Below, piece after piece: positions 51,069 to 58,701 of a stretch of 64,000 bases of DNA. The DNA is from Pantoea sp. Mb-10 (GTDB lineage: Bacteria; Pseudomonadota; Gammaproteobacteria; Enterobacterales; Enterobacteriaceae), in assembly GCF_021272205.1 (NCBI RefSeq), contig NZ_JAJSDX010000005.1:310001-374000 (forward strand). Reading direction: 5' to 3'. Below the pieces are notes generated by a model. That model had not been told where the DNA came from. It did no database searches and worked only from the letters and a program-made list of their open reading frames with translations. The position numbers and the translations under genes are program-made. The stretch's first letter is position 1, and every line of letters begins with the position of its first letter.

Positions 51069-51335
51069 CTAGTACATCATGTTCATAAACATTTTTACTT
51101 GATTGAATCCAGCGGTGTCAAAAACCAACAAACTGCTTAAAGAAACATTGCTTTGCAAGGGGCTACTGAAAACTGTAAATCGGTTGTGACCTCTTTGCCA
51201 AGTGGCTAAAATCTGCCCATTACCATTGTAGATTTTGGGCAGGCTCTTACCGTCCCATTCTTCAGGGCAGTAGTATGTATGAGTCATAGCGCAGCCTAAA
51301 TGTTTGTGTACTTCATCTAAGGTGTAGTGATTCAT
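51069..51335 (-). CDS. Hypothetical cargo protein, 88 residues
   Basis: NHYTLDEVHKHLGCAMTHTYYCPEEWDGKSLPKIYNG (in part) then ILATWQRGHNRFTVFSS and a hydrophobic end. The ATG 51335 is preferred to a longer frame reaching 51485, as the extension shows no ribosome site and lies across the late region. It is leftward, like the adjacent cargo gene, from which it is separated by about 180 AT-rich bases. I do not recognise a family. Confidence 0.5.
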   Translation of the reverse strand: MNHYTLDEVHKHLGCAMTHTYYCPEEWDGKSLPKIYNGNGQILATWQRGHNRFTVFSSPLQSNVSLSSLLVFDTAGFNQVKMFMNMMY

Positions 51336-51569
51336 CGTTTCTAACCTGCATAGAATTACATTGGTATTACATAATCCAACCTCGTGCTCGACGGAGCAAG
51401 AAATTATCGCGTTATGCGTCAGGGTTTTATTCACAGAGGGTCGCCAATAGAGCGGCCTTCTTTCATTTTTGCGCCCGCTCATCACTTCGACTCTAACTCT
51501 TCACAAGTTGAGGCGCGCAATTTTTCATTGTGACCACAGACAGCACCGACCGTTATCACGGAGGTGACA

Positions 51570-51821
51570 ATGAGTATCAACCATATGAGCAAACTAGCAT
51601 CAGGAGCGGCATACGGTGCAGCTGGTTCGGCTGTGGCTAATGGCGTGTTAACGCGACTGAGTCCAGATGAATGGAGTGCGGTCGGTGTTATCGCCGGTAT
51701 CGTGCTTGCGTTGATGACGTTTGCCATCAACGCGTATTTCAAACGCAAAGTATCGCTGGCTCAGATTAAAGCTTTGGAGCAGCGCGGATACATCCCAACC
51801 GATAAGCTTGGCGAGGAATAA
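51570..51821 (+). CDS. Phage holin
   Basis: This 83-residue protein runs MSINHMSKLASGAAYGAAGSA (first 21 not all shown), then a hydrophobic region WSAVGVIAGIVLALMTFAINAYF and a charged C-terminus. There are two membrane segments, as in S21-type (class II) pinholins. The ATG 51570 has GGAGGTG before it; a GTG at 51564 is inside this site. It precedes the SAR-type endolysin gene by two bases, the natural partner of a pinholin. Confidence 0.85.
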   Translation: MSINHMSKLASGAAYGAAGSAVANGVLTRLSPDEWSAVGVIAGIVLALMTFAINAYFKRKVSLAQIKALEQRGYIPTDKLGEE

Positions 51822-51823
51822 CT

Positions 51824-52327
51824 ATGGCAATGTCAGCCAGCCTGCGTAACAGATTGATTGCCGCTGCAGGAGGCGGAGCCATGTTTATCGCTACGGTATT
51901 CCTTGGCGGAAAGAGTGGAGTGGAAGGGCCCGCATACGAACCCTACAAAGATGTGGCTGGCGTGTGGACCGTTTGTTATGGCCATACGGGCGCCGATATC
52001 GTTAAGGGCAAAACATACACAGACCGTGAATGTGATCACCTGCTGTGGAGTGACCTGCAACCGGTAAAGAAAACTGTCGATAGCCTAATTAAGGTGCCGC
52101 TTAACGAATATCAGCGCGCTGCGCTTTACAGCTTCACTTACAACGTGGGCACTGGTTCATTTTCAAAATCCACTTTGCTGAAGAAGCTGAACAAGGGCGA
52201 TCAGGCCGGAGCCTGCGAAGAACTGCGCCGGTGGGTATACGCTGGTGGCATGAAATTTCGCGGCCTGATGAACCGCCGCGACATGGAGCGCTCAATGTGT
52301 CTTGCGGAAGGTCCTGATGACATCTAA
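51824..52327 (+). CDS. SAR endolysin (GH24 lysozyme)
   Basis: This 167-residue lysozyme has an N-terminal weakly hydrophobic signal-anchor-release segment (RLIAAAGGGAMFIATVFLGG, about 9-28). The catalytic core is GVEGPAYEPYKDVAGVWTVCYGHTG (in part), with the Glu-8-Asp-5-Thr arrangement of T4-like phage lysozymes, and then FTYNVGTGSF. It hydrolyses the peptidoglycan glycan strand after release of the SAR anchor. It overlaps Rz by 11 bases. Confidence 0.92.
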   Translation: MAMSASLRNRLIAAAGGGAMFIATVFLGGKSGVEGPAYEPYKDVAGVWTVCYGHTGADIVKGKTYTDRECDHLLWSDLQPVKKTVDSLIKVPLNEYQRAALYSFTYNVGTGSFSKSTLLKKLNKGDQAGACEELRRWVYAGGMKFRGLMNRRDMERSMCLAEGPDDI

Positions 52328-52775
52328 AGCCATTACAGCGCTGATGCTGTGTTTGCTAATAGCTGCTCTTACTTCCGCAGGCTTAGCTATGTATTACCGG
52401 GGCAACGCCATCGACTATAAGGCGCAGCGGGACACGGCGATCATTAACCTCAAGTTAGCCAATGACACCATCAACGACATGCAGACACGCCAGCGTGATG
52501 TTGCCGCCCTCGATGTCAAATACACCAAGGAGTTATCCATTGCAAAAGCTGAAAATGATGCTTTGCAGCGCAAGCTTGATCGCGGTGGTCGGGTGCTCGT
52601 CGCCGGCTCCTGTCCAAAGCAAGCCACCCAGCCCGCCAGCGTGGACGATGGAACCACCGTCCAACTCTCTCCAGTTGCTGGACGAAACGTTCTCAGTATC
52701 AGAGCCGGAATTAAAGGCGACCGAGCAAAAATAGCCGCTTTACAGCAGTTCATAGTAGAGCAGTGCTTAAAATAA
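52317..52775 (+). CDS. Rz: Spanin inner-membrane subunit Rz
   Basis: This 152-residue protein has one N-terminal membrane helix (ITALMLCLLIAALTSAGLAMYY, in part, about 5-25) and a long periplasmic coiled coil (KAQRDTAIINLKLANDTINDMQTRQRD). It overlaps the endolysin gene end and contains the Rz1 gene in the +1 frame. Together with Rz1 it fuses inner and outer membranes in the last lysis step. The ATG 52317 is preferred to the upstream Met. Confidence 0.88.
   Translation: MTSKAITALMLCLLIAALTSAGLAMYYRGNAIDYKAQRDTAIINLKLANDTINDMQTRQRDVAALDVKYTKELSIAKAENDALQRKLDRGGRVLVAGSCPKQATQPASVDDGTTVQLSPVAGRNVLSIRAGIKGDRAKIAALQQFIVEQCLK
52540..52734 (+). CDS. Rz1: Spanin outer-membrane lipoprotein Rz1 (embedded)
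   Basis: It lies wholly inside Rz in another frame. AAGGAG at 52528-52533 precedes a TTG start at 52540. The signal peptide LKMMLCSASLIAVVGC ends in a lipobox (VVGC) and a Pro-rich mature part (SPAPVQSKPPSPPAW) follows, giving 64 residues. An ATG at 52555 is the alternative start. All features fit Rz1 of the P21/lambda type. Confidence 0.85.
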   Translation: MQKLKMMLCSASLIAVVGCSSPAPVQSKPPSPPAWTMEPPSNSLQLLDETFSVSEPELKATEQK

Positions 52776-52818
52776 GGTAGAGGGCACAATAAAATTGCGC
52801 CTCTCAATTAAGGAAGTT

Positions 52819-52974
52819 CTACAATCCAAGCGCTTTGGCTTTCCTGAGCAGCCCTTCATAAATGGTATCGAAAGAATGCATGGCAGAAGATAAGCCGGAG
52901 GGCTTTCCTGAAAGCTGAGCCACTATTTTTACAGTTTCAGAGAAGATGAATTTTTTGAGCTCTTGTTCGTTCAT
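52819..52974 (-). CDS. Small cargo protein, 51 residues
   Basis: The ATG overlaps the stop of the YfbU-type gene (TAATG), so the pair is translationally coupled. The product, NEQELKKFIFSETVKIVAQLSG then SSAMHSFDTIYEGLLRKAKALGL, is helical. It lies between Rz and the YfbU-type gene, transcribed against the late operon. I do not recognise it; a partner or antidote of the YfbU-type protein is conceivable. Confidence 0.6.
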   Translation of the reverse strand: MNEQELKKFIFSETVKIVAQLSGKPSGLSSAMHSFDTIYEGLLRKAKALGL

Positions 52975-53534
52975 TAGACGCCTCTGTTTGATGGATGAAT
53001 GCGGGCATTCAAGACAGCGACAAATGAGTCTTTTGAAATCCCGGCATCGTGAGTCCAGTCGTCGTTTCGTGCAGGTATGAAAACATCAAGCATACGCTTG
53101 TATGTTGCGACGTAAGGGGCATGGGAGTTTTTGGTGATGTCAATGTCTTCGAACCTTTCCATCCTCTTAAACATGTCGGCAGCGCTCAAATACTCCGTTT
53201 CGTTATTTCCATCAAAACCAGGGAAAACAAGAGAGCTTTCTCCTTTGAAATTAGGAACTGAGGAAGCAATTTCGGCTTTTTCACTTTCATCAAAGTTATT
53301 ATAAGTATATTGGAGAATGCTATACATATCAGCAACATCACCAACGAAAGTAACATGACGTGGCATTCCATTGCCATCGTTTAAACTTTGATATCTAAAA
53401 CCTATAGCCCATGTATTTTCAGTTAAAAGAGCATCTTCTATGAAAGATGGGTCGACACTATCTCTAATTTTCAAGGCACGATGTATGTCGCAAAGCATAA
53501 GTATTTGAAGTTTTTCTGCCTGTGTATAGCTCAC
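52974..53534 (-). CDS. YfbU-family protein, prophage cargo
   Basis: This 186-residue protein has an N-terminal QAEKLQILMLCDIHRALKI. The middle VTFVGDVADMYSILQYTYNNF and the segment LVFPGFDGNNETEYLSAADMF...KNSHAPYVATYKRMLDVF follow the pattern of E. coli YfbU, and the end FVAVLNARIHP is comparable. The ATG follows AAGGAG. Reverse orientation relative to the late genes, and AT-rich composition, identify it as a cargo (moron) gene expressed in the lysogen. YfbU's own role is unclear. Confidence 0.75.
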   Translation of the reverse strand: MSYTQAEKLQILMLCDIHRALKIRDSVDPSFIEDALLTENTWAIGFRYQSLNDGNGMPRHVTFVGDVADMYSILQYTYNNFDESEKAEIASSVPNFKGESSLVFPGFDGNNETEYLSAADMFKRMERFEDIDITKNSHAPYVATYKRMLDVFIPARNDDWTHDAGISKDSFVAVLNARIHPSNRGV

Positions 53535-53630
53535 ATGATTCTCCTTAATTATGGTGGTAAAGCATTAGCATAATTAAGCAGTTTTAGTCCGAAGTAAATC
53601 TGCGTTTTTTCATGAAAGGTAATCCCCATC

Positions 53631-55088
53631 ATGGAAGTAGTGATAAATGGTACACGCTACGCTCCTATTACCAGCTGTAGCCAACTTATCGGTATAGCCA
53701 TCAGTACATATAACCGCCATGAGGTTTTGTCCCGCGCCCTTGATCATCAGCTTAAGTTTCTTCCCGCTGGTGCGCTGGTGGTTGTCATTGATGACGGTTC
53801 AACCGTTCCTGTCACTGTTCCTGCTGGCGTGAGGGTTATTCGCCGTGACGTGTCACGCGGAATAGTTGCGTCAAAGAACACCAGTTTGCAGACGCTGATT
53901 GAAGCTGGCTGTGAGCATTTATTCCTGTGGGATGATGATGCATGGCCAATCGCTAAAGGATGGGAACAGCCGTACCTTTATTCACCCGAGTCGCATCTGG
54001 CCTACCAGTTTCAGGACTTCGCGACAGGACAAAAGCTCAACGACATCGCTGTGCTTTACCGCGACGATAAGCACGTTGCCTACACAGGCCAGCGCGGCGT
54101 GATGCTTTACTACCATCGCAGCGTTATTGAAAAGGTGGGTGGATTTGATCCCATCTATCAGCGCGGCATGTATGAGCACTCAGATTTAGCGTTACGCATT
54201 CATAATGCCGGGCTTACGTCGTGGGCTTTCGCTGATGTGGTCGGTTCGGAAAAGTTAATTTACTCGCTTGATGAGCATCAGGCGGTTGAGCGTTCAGTAC
54301 CGAAGCCAGACCGTGAAGCACAGGTTAAGCGCAATGTGACGATTCATAACGAGCGCCGTAACAGTGGTTATACCGGATATGCTGAGTACCGCGACAAGCG
54401 CAATGTCGTCATCACCACGCTACTGACCAGCCAGCCGGACCCACAGCGCGGCGCTAGAATTACACCATCACCTGACCTGCTGGCTAGTTGGGCGACATCG
54501 CTCAGGGGTTGTGGCCGCATCGTCCTGGCTGATGAGCTGGACACTGTTCCGGCTGATGTCGAGTTATTCCGTGTGCCGGATGTGAATATGAATGTCTACT
54601 TCCGGCGCTGGCTGCATATCTGGCAGCACCTTCGTGATCATCCTGAATATCACTTCGTCTGGTGTACCGATGGTACTGACGTTGAGATGCTGTGCGAACC
54701 GTGGCAAGGGATGGAAGAAGGAAAGATTTACGTTGGCTCCGAACCCAAAACCTATGCAGACGCGTGGTCTAAACAGCACCATCCTGAAGGTATCTATCAG
54801 GCGTTTATCGCTGAGCACCAGAATGATGTGATGCTGAATGCCGGTCTGCTTGGTGGCGTTCGTGCTGACGTCATGGCAGTAGCCCATGGTATCGTCCGCC
54901 TGTATTACCACATCGAATCGCTGCGGTTCTGGAATCAGGAAGTGAAAGCAGCTGCTGTTGGTGACATGGTTGCCTTTGGCATTGTGGCTTATCGATTTGC
55001 TGATGGGCTGGTTACTGGTCCACGCGTCCATACCGTGTTTAAATCTGAAGGTATGGGTAAGGATTATGCCTGGTGGCGGCACAAGTAG
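53631..55088 (+). CDS. Two-domain phage glycosyltransferase
   Basis: This 485-residue protein has a first GT-A domain (about 18-235): IGIAISTYNRHEVLSRAL, VVVIDDGS, the DxD-like FLWDDDAWPI, and a family-2-like C-terminal block with YEHSDLALRIHNAGL. The second domain (about 262-480) has VVITTLLTSQPDPQRG, a DxD-like WCTDGTDVEM and LNAGLLGGV, again glycosyltransferase-like. It sits between lysis and packaging genes, is rightward, and has AAAGGTAATCCCCATC before the ATG. Targets might be the phage DNA, virion or host surface polymers; nothing in sequence decides. Confidence 0.78.
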   Translation: MEVVINGTRYAPITSCSQLIGIAISTYNRHEVLSRALDHQLKFLPAGALVVVIDDGSTVPVTVPAGVRVIRRDVSRGIVASKNTSLQTLIEAGCEHLFLWDDDAWPIAKGWEQPYLYSPESHLAYQFQDFATGQKLNDIAVLYRDDKHVAYTGQRGVMLYYHRSVIEKVGGFDPIYQRGMYEHSDLALRIHNAGLTSWAFADVVGSEKLIYSLDEHQAVERSVPKPDREAQVKRNVTIHNERRNSGYTGYAEYRDKRNVVITTLLTSQPDPQRGARITPSPDLLASWATSLRGCGRIVLADELDTVPADVELFRVPDVNMNVYFRRWLHIWQHLRDHPEYHFVWCTDGTDVEMLCEPWQGMEEGKIYVGSEPKTYADAWSKQHHPEGIYQAFIAEHQNDVMLNAGLLGGVRADVMAVAHGIVRLYYHIESLRFWNQEVKAAAVGDMVAFGIVAYRFADGLVTGPRVHTVFKSEGMGKDYAWWRHK

Positions 55089-55095
55089 AGGTTCT

Positions 55096-55299
55096 ATGAA
55101 AGTTTACGTATTGGAATATGTTAACTACGACGACTTCCACGTTTTAGGTATTTTCACCTCGATGGAGAAGGCATCTGCTGCGAAGGAAGAATTTTTAGCT
55201 GAGCACTCATCAGATGCATTGGGGGGTAAATATACCGAAGACAATTTCGAGATCACTGAAAAAACAATTGATGAAATGAAAGTGCCTCAGCATCTCTAA
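55096..55299 (+). CDS. Small conserved phage protein, 67 residues
   Basis: KVYVLEYVNYDDFHVLGIFTSMEKASAAKEEFLAE (in part) is a beta-alpha pattern of small proteins seen in phages and bacteria. It starts seven bases after the glycosyltransferase stop with AGAGG before the ATG, and ends at a terminator. Function unknown. Confidence 0.65.
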   Translation: MKVYVLEYVNYDDFHVLGIFTSMEKASAAKEEFLAEHSSDALGGKYTEDNFEITEKTIDEMKVPQHL

Positions 55300-55316
55300 T
55301 TCAACCAAAAGACATT

Positions 55317-55340
55317 AAGGTCGCTTCGGCGGCCTTTTTT
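55317..55340 (+). terminator. Intrinsic terminator
   Basis: AAGGTCGC/GCGGCCTT stem (one G-U pair) with a TTCG tetraloop and T-run, after the 67-residue protein gene. It divides the two glycosyltransferase genes into separate transcripts unless Q antiterminates. Confidence 0.85.
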
Positions 55341-55362
55341 ATTGCTTGAGAAAAGGTCAACT

Positions 55363-56001
55363 ATGAGTGATATCAAGTTTGTCGTGGTCGGTCATCATAC
55401 GCGCCGTCAACAGGCTGAACAATTAGCTTGGTCGCTTCGTGCCCACCTGCTGATTGATGAAGGGCATCACGGCGCAAATTGGAACCACAGACGCGCCATT
55501 AAATGGGCCAACCAGCAGGATTGCCGCGTAATGATAATGGAAGACGATGCGCTGCTGGTTAGTTGCTTCACCGAAAAGGTAGCAGCCTGGCTTGACCGGT
55601 TCCCTGACGACTTGCTGTCTTTCTATCTCGGCACGGGCAGGCCGCCACAGTATCAGCTTGAGGTAGCAACAAAGCTTATCGACAGCGATCAACGCCAGAC
55701 GGATTACATCACCATGAACAGGCTGATTCACGGCGTCTGCTACAGCATACCGCAACATCGTATCAGTGATGTGCTTACAAAATGGGACAGCGCAAAGCCA
55801 GCTGACTACGCCGTTGGTGATGCCTATAGCGGCGATGTTATCTATCCATGCTATTCACTTGTTGACCATGCAGACTCGGACACCGTTGAGCAGCACCCGG
55901 ACAATGAGCAACGCACACAGCGACGCAGGGCGTGGAGGCTTGATGCCAGCACTGATACCAAGAGCATGCAGGAAGCGCGGCTGTGCCAAGACCACAACTG
56001 A
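55363..56001 (+). CDS. GT25-like phage glycosyltransferase
   Basis: This 212-residue protein runs FVVVGHHTRRQQAEQLAWSL, WNHRRAIKWANQQDCRVMIMEDDALL (in part; about 45-70) and later YAVGDAYSGDVIYPCYSLVDH. The CRVMIMEDDA block, with its acidic metal-binding residues, recalls glycosyltransferase family 25 and related GT-A enzymes. The ATG 55363 follows AAAAGG. It overlaps the HNH gene start by 59 bases. It is the second glycosyltransferase in the cluster, probably acting with the first. Confidence 0.7.
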   Translation: MSDIKFVVVGHHTRRQQAEQLAWSLRAHLLIDEGHHGANWNHRRAIKWANQQDCRVMIMEDDALLVSCFTEKVAAWLDRFPDDLLSFYLGTGRPPQYQLEVATKLIDSDQRQTDYITMNRLIHGVCYSIPQHRISDVLTKWDSAKPADYAVGDAYSGDVIYPCYSLVDHADSDTVEQHPDNEQRTQRRRAWRLDASTDTKSMQEARLCQDHN

Positions 56002-56293
56002 CCGCTCAGGTTACTGTGAAGCTCACCGCAATCATGGTTGGGAGCAGCATCAGCAGGGGCAGAGCAGGCATGAGCGCGGCTATGGCAGCAAGTGGGATGT
56101 GAAAAGAGCTCGCATCCTCCAGCGTGATAGGCATCTCTGCCAGAACTGCCTGAGAAACGGAAGGCCAACAGCAGCCAAGACCGTTGACCATATCGTATCC
56201 AAATCACATGGGGGTACCGATGATGACGCCAACCTTGAAGCCCTGTGCTGGCCCTGCCACCGCAGCAAAACCGCGAAAGAGAGGCTGAAATGA
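55943..56293 (+). CDS. HNH endonuclease beside the terminase genes
   Basis: This 116-residue protein has Cys-rich RACRKRGCAKTTTDRSGYCEAHR. The HNH core is RDRHLCQNCLRNGRPTAAKTVDHIVSKSHGG and NLEALCWPCHRSK (in part), with both CxxC pairs and the DHI His. The ATG 55943 follows GGAGGC inside the previous gene. In HK97-type phages such an HNH protein assists terminase in cos cleavage, and here terS and terL follow. Confidence 0.9.
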   Translation: MPALIPRACRKRGCAKTTTDRSGYCEAHRNHGWEQHQQGQSRHERGYGSKWDVKRARILQRDRHLCQNCLRNGRPTAAKTVDHIVSKSHGGTDDDANLEALCWPCHRSKTAKERLK

Positions 56294-56493
56294 GAATCAA
56301 TATCACCAAAGTGATTTCAAATGTGACTATCTCACCTCAAATGAGAGCCATTATCGTTTGTCAGGGGGAGGGCGGGTCGAAAGTTCACCCCTCTCGCCTT
56401 TAAGGACCGCCGCCTAACCTTTTTTCGCATCGCCGCAGGTTAGAAAACTTTTTTTGGGGTGACCCAACCAGTGATTAATAGGAGTTTTCGATT
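56294..56493. other. Probable cos region
   Basis: Two hundred bases between the HNH and small terminase genes without a gene. They hold palindrome-like and repeated GC blocks (GGGGGAGGGCGGGTC, GGACCGCCGCC, TCGCCGCAGGTTAG). In HK97-type phages with an HNH gene just before terS the cos site lies here. The exact cut cannot be read. Confidence 0.5.
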
Positions 56494-56967
56494 ATGCCAG
56501 GACCACCGAAAACCCCGACACATCTGGCTTTGGTGAAGGGGAACCCATCAAAACGCGCTATAAACAAAAACGAGCCAAAACCTAAGTCAGGGGTACCCCC
56601 AACTCCAAAGCATCTGGATAAGATGGGAAAGTACTGGTTCAAGCGAATTGGCGAAGAACTCGCTGCCGTTGGCGTGATGACCACGCTCGACGGAAAAGCC
56701 CTTGAGCTGCTGATTGAGGCCTACACCGAGTACCGTCAACACTGCGATGTTCTGGCTGAAGAGGGCTACACCTACAAGACGGTGTCCGCAACAGGCGAGG
56801 ATATTGTCAAAGCTCATCCGGCAGCAGTAATGAAGTCCGATGCGTGGAAGCGCATTCGGGCGATGCTCACTGAATTTGGCATGACCCCTGCCAGCCGTTC
56901 CAAGGTTGGCGCTAAAGGGCCTGCTGAAGCCGATCCCCTTGAAGAGTTTCTTAAAAAGCGCAAATGA
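56494..56967 (+). CDS. terS: Terminase small subunit (P27 family)
   Basis: This 157-residue protein has an N-terminal PGPPKTPTHLALVKGNPSKR, typical of P27-type small terminases. A DNA-binding and oligomerisation helix region follows (LTTLDGKALELLIEAYTEYRQ-like) and GMTPASRSKVG near the end. It recognises phage DNA and recruits the large subunit. The start follows AGGAGTTTTCG. Three bases separate its stop from the large-subunit start. Confidence 0.9.
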   Translation: MPGPPKTPTHLALVKGNPSKRAINKNEPKPKSGVPPTPKHLDKMGKYWFKRIGEELAAVGVMTTLDGKALELLIEAYTEYRQHCDVLAEEGYTYKTVSATGEDIVKAHPAAVMKSDAWKRIRAMLTEFGMTPASRSKVGAKGPAEADPLEEFLKKRK

Positions 56968-56970
56968 TGA

Positions 56971-58701
56971 ATGGCAATTGTTCAGGCTGGTATTCAGTAC
57001 GCCGAGTGCGTGCTGTCTGGCGAGATCGTTGCTGGCGAACTGGTGCGCCTGGCGTGCCAGCGTTTTCTCAATGATTTAGAGCATGGGCCGGAACGCGGTA
57101 TCTACTTCAGCGAGGACCGCGCTCAGCATATTCTCGACTTTTATAATTTTGTTCCGCACGTCAAAGGCGCGCTGGCGGGTAAGCCGATTGAGCTTATGCC
57201 GTGGCACATTTTCATCCTGATCAATCTCTTTGGCTTCATCATCCCTCTGATTGATGAAATCTCGGGCGAGCAGGTGCTCGATGATGAAGGCGACCCGGTT
57301 ATGGTTCGCCGGTTTCGCACTGCATATAACGAGGTGGCGCGTAAAAACGCCAAATCTACCGTCTCGTCTGGTATCGGTCTTTATATGACCGGTGCAGACG
57401 GTGAGGGCGGCGCTGAGGTCTATTCGGCTGCCACAACCCGTGATCAGGCGCGAATCGTTTTTGATGACGCCAAGAACATGATCAAGAAGGCCCCCCGCAC
57501 CCTGGGGAGGCTCTTTGGTCACGTTAAACTGAACATCCATCAGGAGCGAACGGCATCGAAGTTTGAGCCGCTTTCCAGTGATGCTAATAACCTTGACGGC
57601 CTGAACATTCACTGCGGCATAGTCGATGAGTTACACGCTCACCGCACCCGTGATGTGTGGGACGTGCTGGAAACCGCAACGGGGGCGCGTCTCCAGTCAT
57701 TGCTGTTCGCTATTACTACTGCAGGCACCAACAAAGAAGGTATCTGCTTCGAGCAGCGTGATTACGCCATAAAAGTGTTGCGCGGTGTGGTTGATGATGA
57801 CACGTATTTTGCCGTCATTTACACGCTTGATGAGCAAGACGATCCGTTTGATGAGGCGAACTGGCCTAAAGCTAATCCCGGCCTCGGTATCTGCAAGCGC
57901 TGGGACGATATGCGCCGCCTTGCCAAAAAGGCAAAAGAGCAGGTTGCAGCCCGTCCAAACTTTTTCACCAAACACCTTAATATCTGGGTTACGGCTGAAA
58001 GCGCCTGGATGGACATGAATCGCTGGTCAAAAATGCCGAAACTCGGCACTGATGAAGACCGTAAAACGTGGCCGATGTGGGTGGGCGTTGACCTCGCTAA
58101 CAAGATTGATATCTGCGCAGCGGTTAAAACATGGCGTGACCCATCCGGAGAAACTCACATGCAGTCACGCTTCTGGATACCGGAAGGAAGGCTTCAAACC
58201 GCACCTGCTCATATTGCTGAGCTTTACAGGAAGTGGTCGGCGGCCGGTTATCTTGAGCTGACCGATGGTGACGTTATCGACCACGCCATGATCAAGGCGG
58301 ACATAGTGAAGTGGGTCCATGGGGAAAATATTAAGGAGATTGCGTTCGATCCCTGGAGTGCCGTTCAGTTCAGTCTGTCACTTGCTGAAGAGGGTTTGCC
58401 GCTTGTTGAAGTTGCTCAGACGGTAAAAAACTTATCAGAATCAATGAAATCTGTTCAGGCAGAAATTTACGGCAACAAATTTCACCATGATGAAAACCCT
58501 GTCATGACCTGGATGATGTCAAACGTCACGGTCAAGCCTGACAAAAACGACAACATTTTCCCAAACAAGTCCACGCCTGAAAACAAAATTGACGGGCCGG
58601 TCGCGCTGTTCACTGCCAAAAGCCGAATGCTGGTTAACGGTGGTGAAGATGCGCAGGACCTCAGTGGATTCTTCGAAAACCCGATAATGATAGGCGTCTG
58701 A
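56971..58701 (+). CDS. terL: Terminase large subunit
   Basis: This 576-residue Terminase_1-family motor has an N-terminal ATPase with the nucleotide loop in EVARKNAKSTVSSGIG (Walker-A-like, about 127-142) and Walker B in GIVDELHAH (about 213-221). LLFAITTAGT is the coupling motif. The C-terminal RNaseH-like nuclease starts at WVGVDLANKIDICA and includes IAFDPWSAVQF. It cuts and pumps DNA into proheads. The stop overlaps the portal ATG. Confidence 0.93.
   Translation: MAIVQAGIQYAECVLSGEIVAGELVRLACQRFLNDLEHGPERGIYFSEDRAQHILDFYNFVPHVKGALAGKPIELMPWHIFILINLFGFIIPLIDEISGEQVLDDEGDPVMVRRFRTAYNEVARKNAKSTVSSGIGLYMTGADGEGGAEVYSAATTRDQARIVFDDAKNMIKKAPRTLGRLFGHVKLNIHQERTASKFEPLSSDANNLDGLNIHCGIVDELHAHRTRDVWDVLETATGARLQSLLFAITTAGTNKEGICFEQRDYAIKVLRGVVDDDTYFAVIYTLDEQDDPFDEANWPKANPGLGICKRWDDMRRLAKKAKEQVAARPNFFTKHLNIWVTAESAWMDMNRWSKMPKLGTDEDRKTWPMWVGVDLANKIDICAAVKTWRDPSGETHMQSRFWIPEGRLQTAPAHIAELYRKWSAAGYLELTDGDVIDHAMIKADIVKWVHGENIKEIAFDPWSAVQFSLSLAEEGLPLVEVAQTVKNLSESMKSVQAEIYGNKFHHDENPVMTWMMSNVTVKPDKNDNIFPNKSTPENKIDGPVALFTAKSRMLVNGGEDAQDLSGFFENPIMIGV

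Noticed and set aside
55766..55942. Upstream extension of the HNH frame
   Set aside because: It lies within the glycosyltransferase gene, and the ribosome site GGAGGC points to the ATG at 55943.
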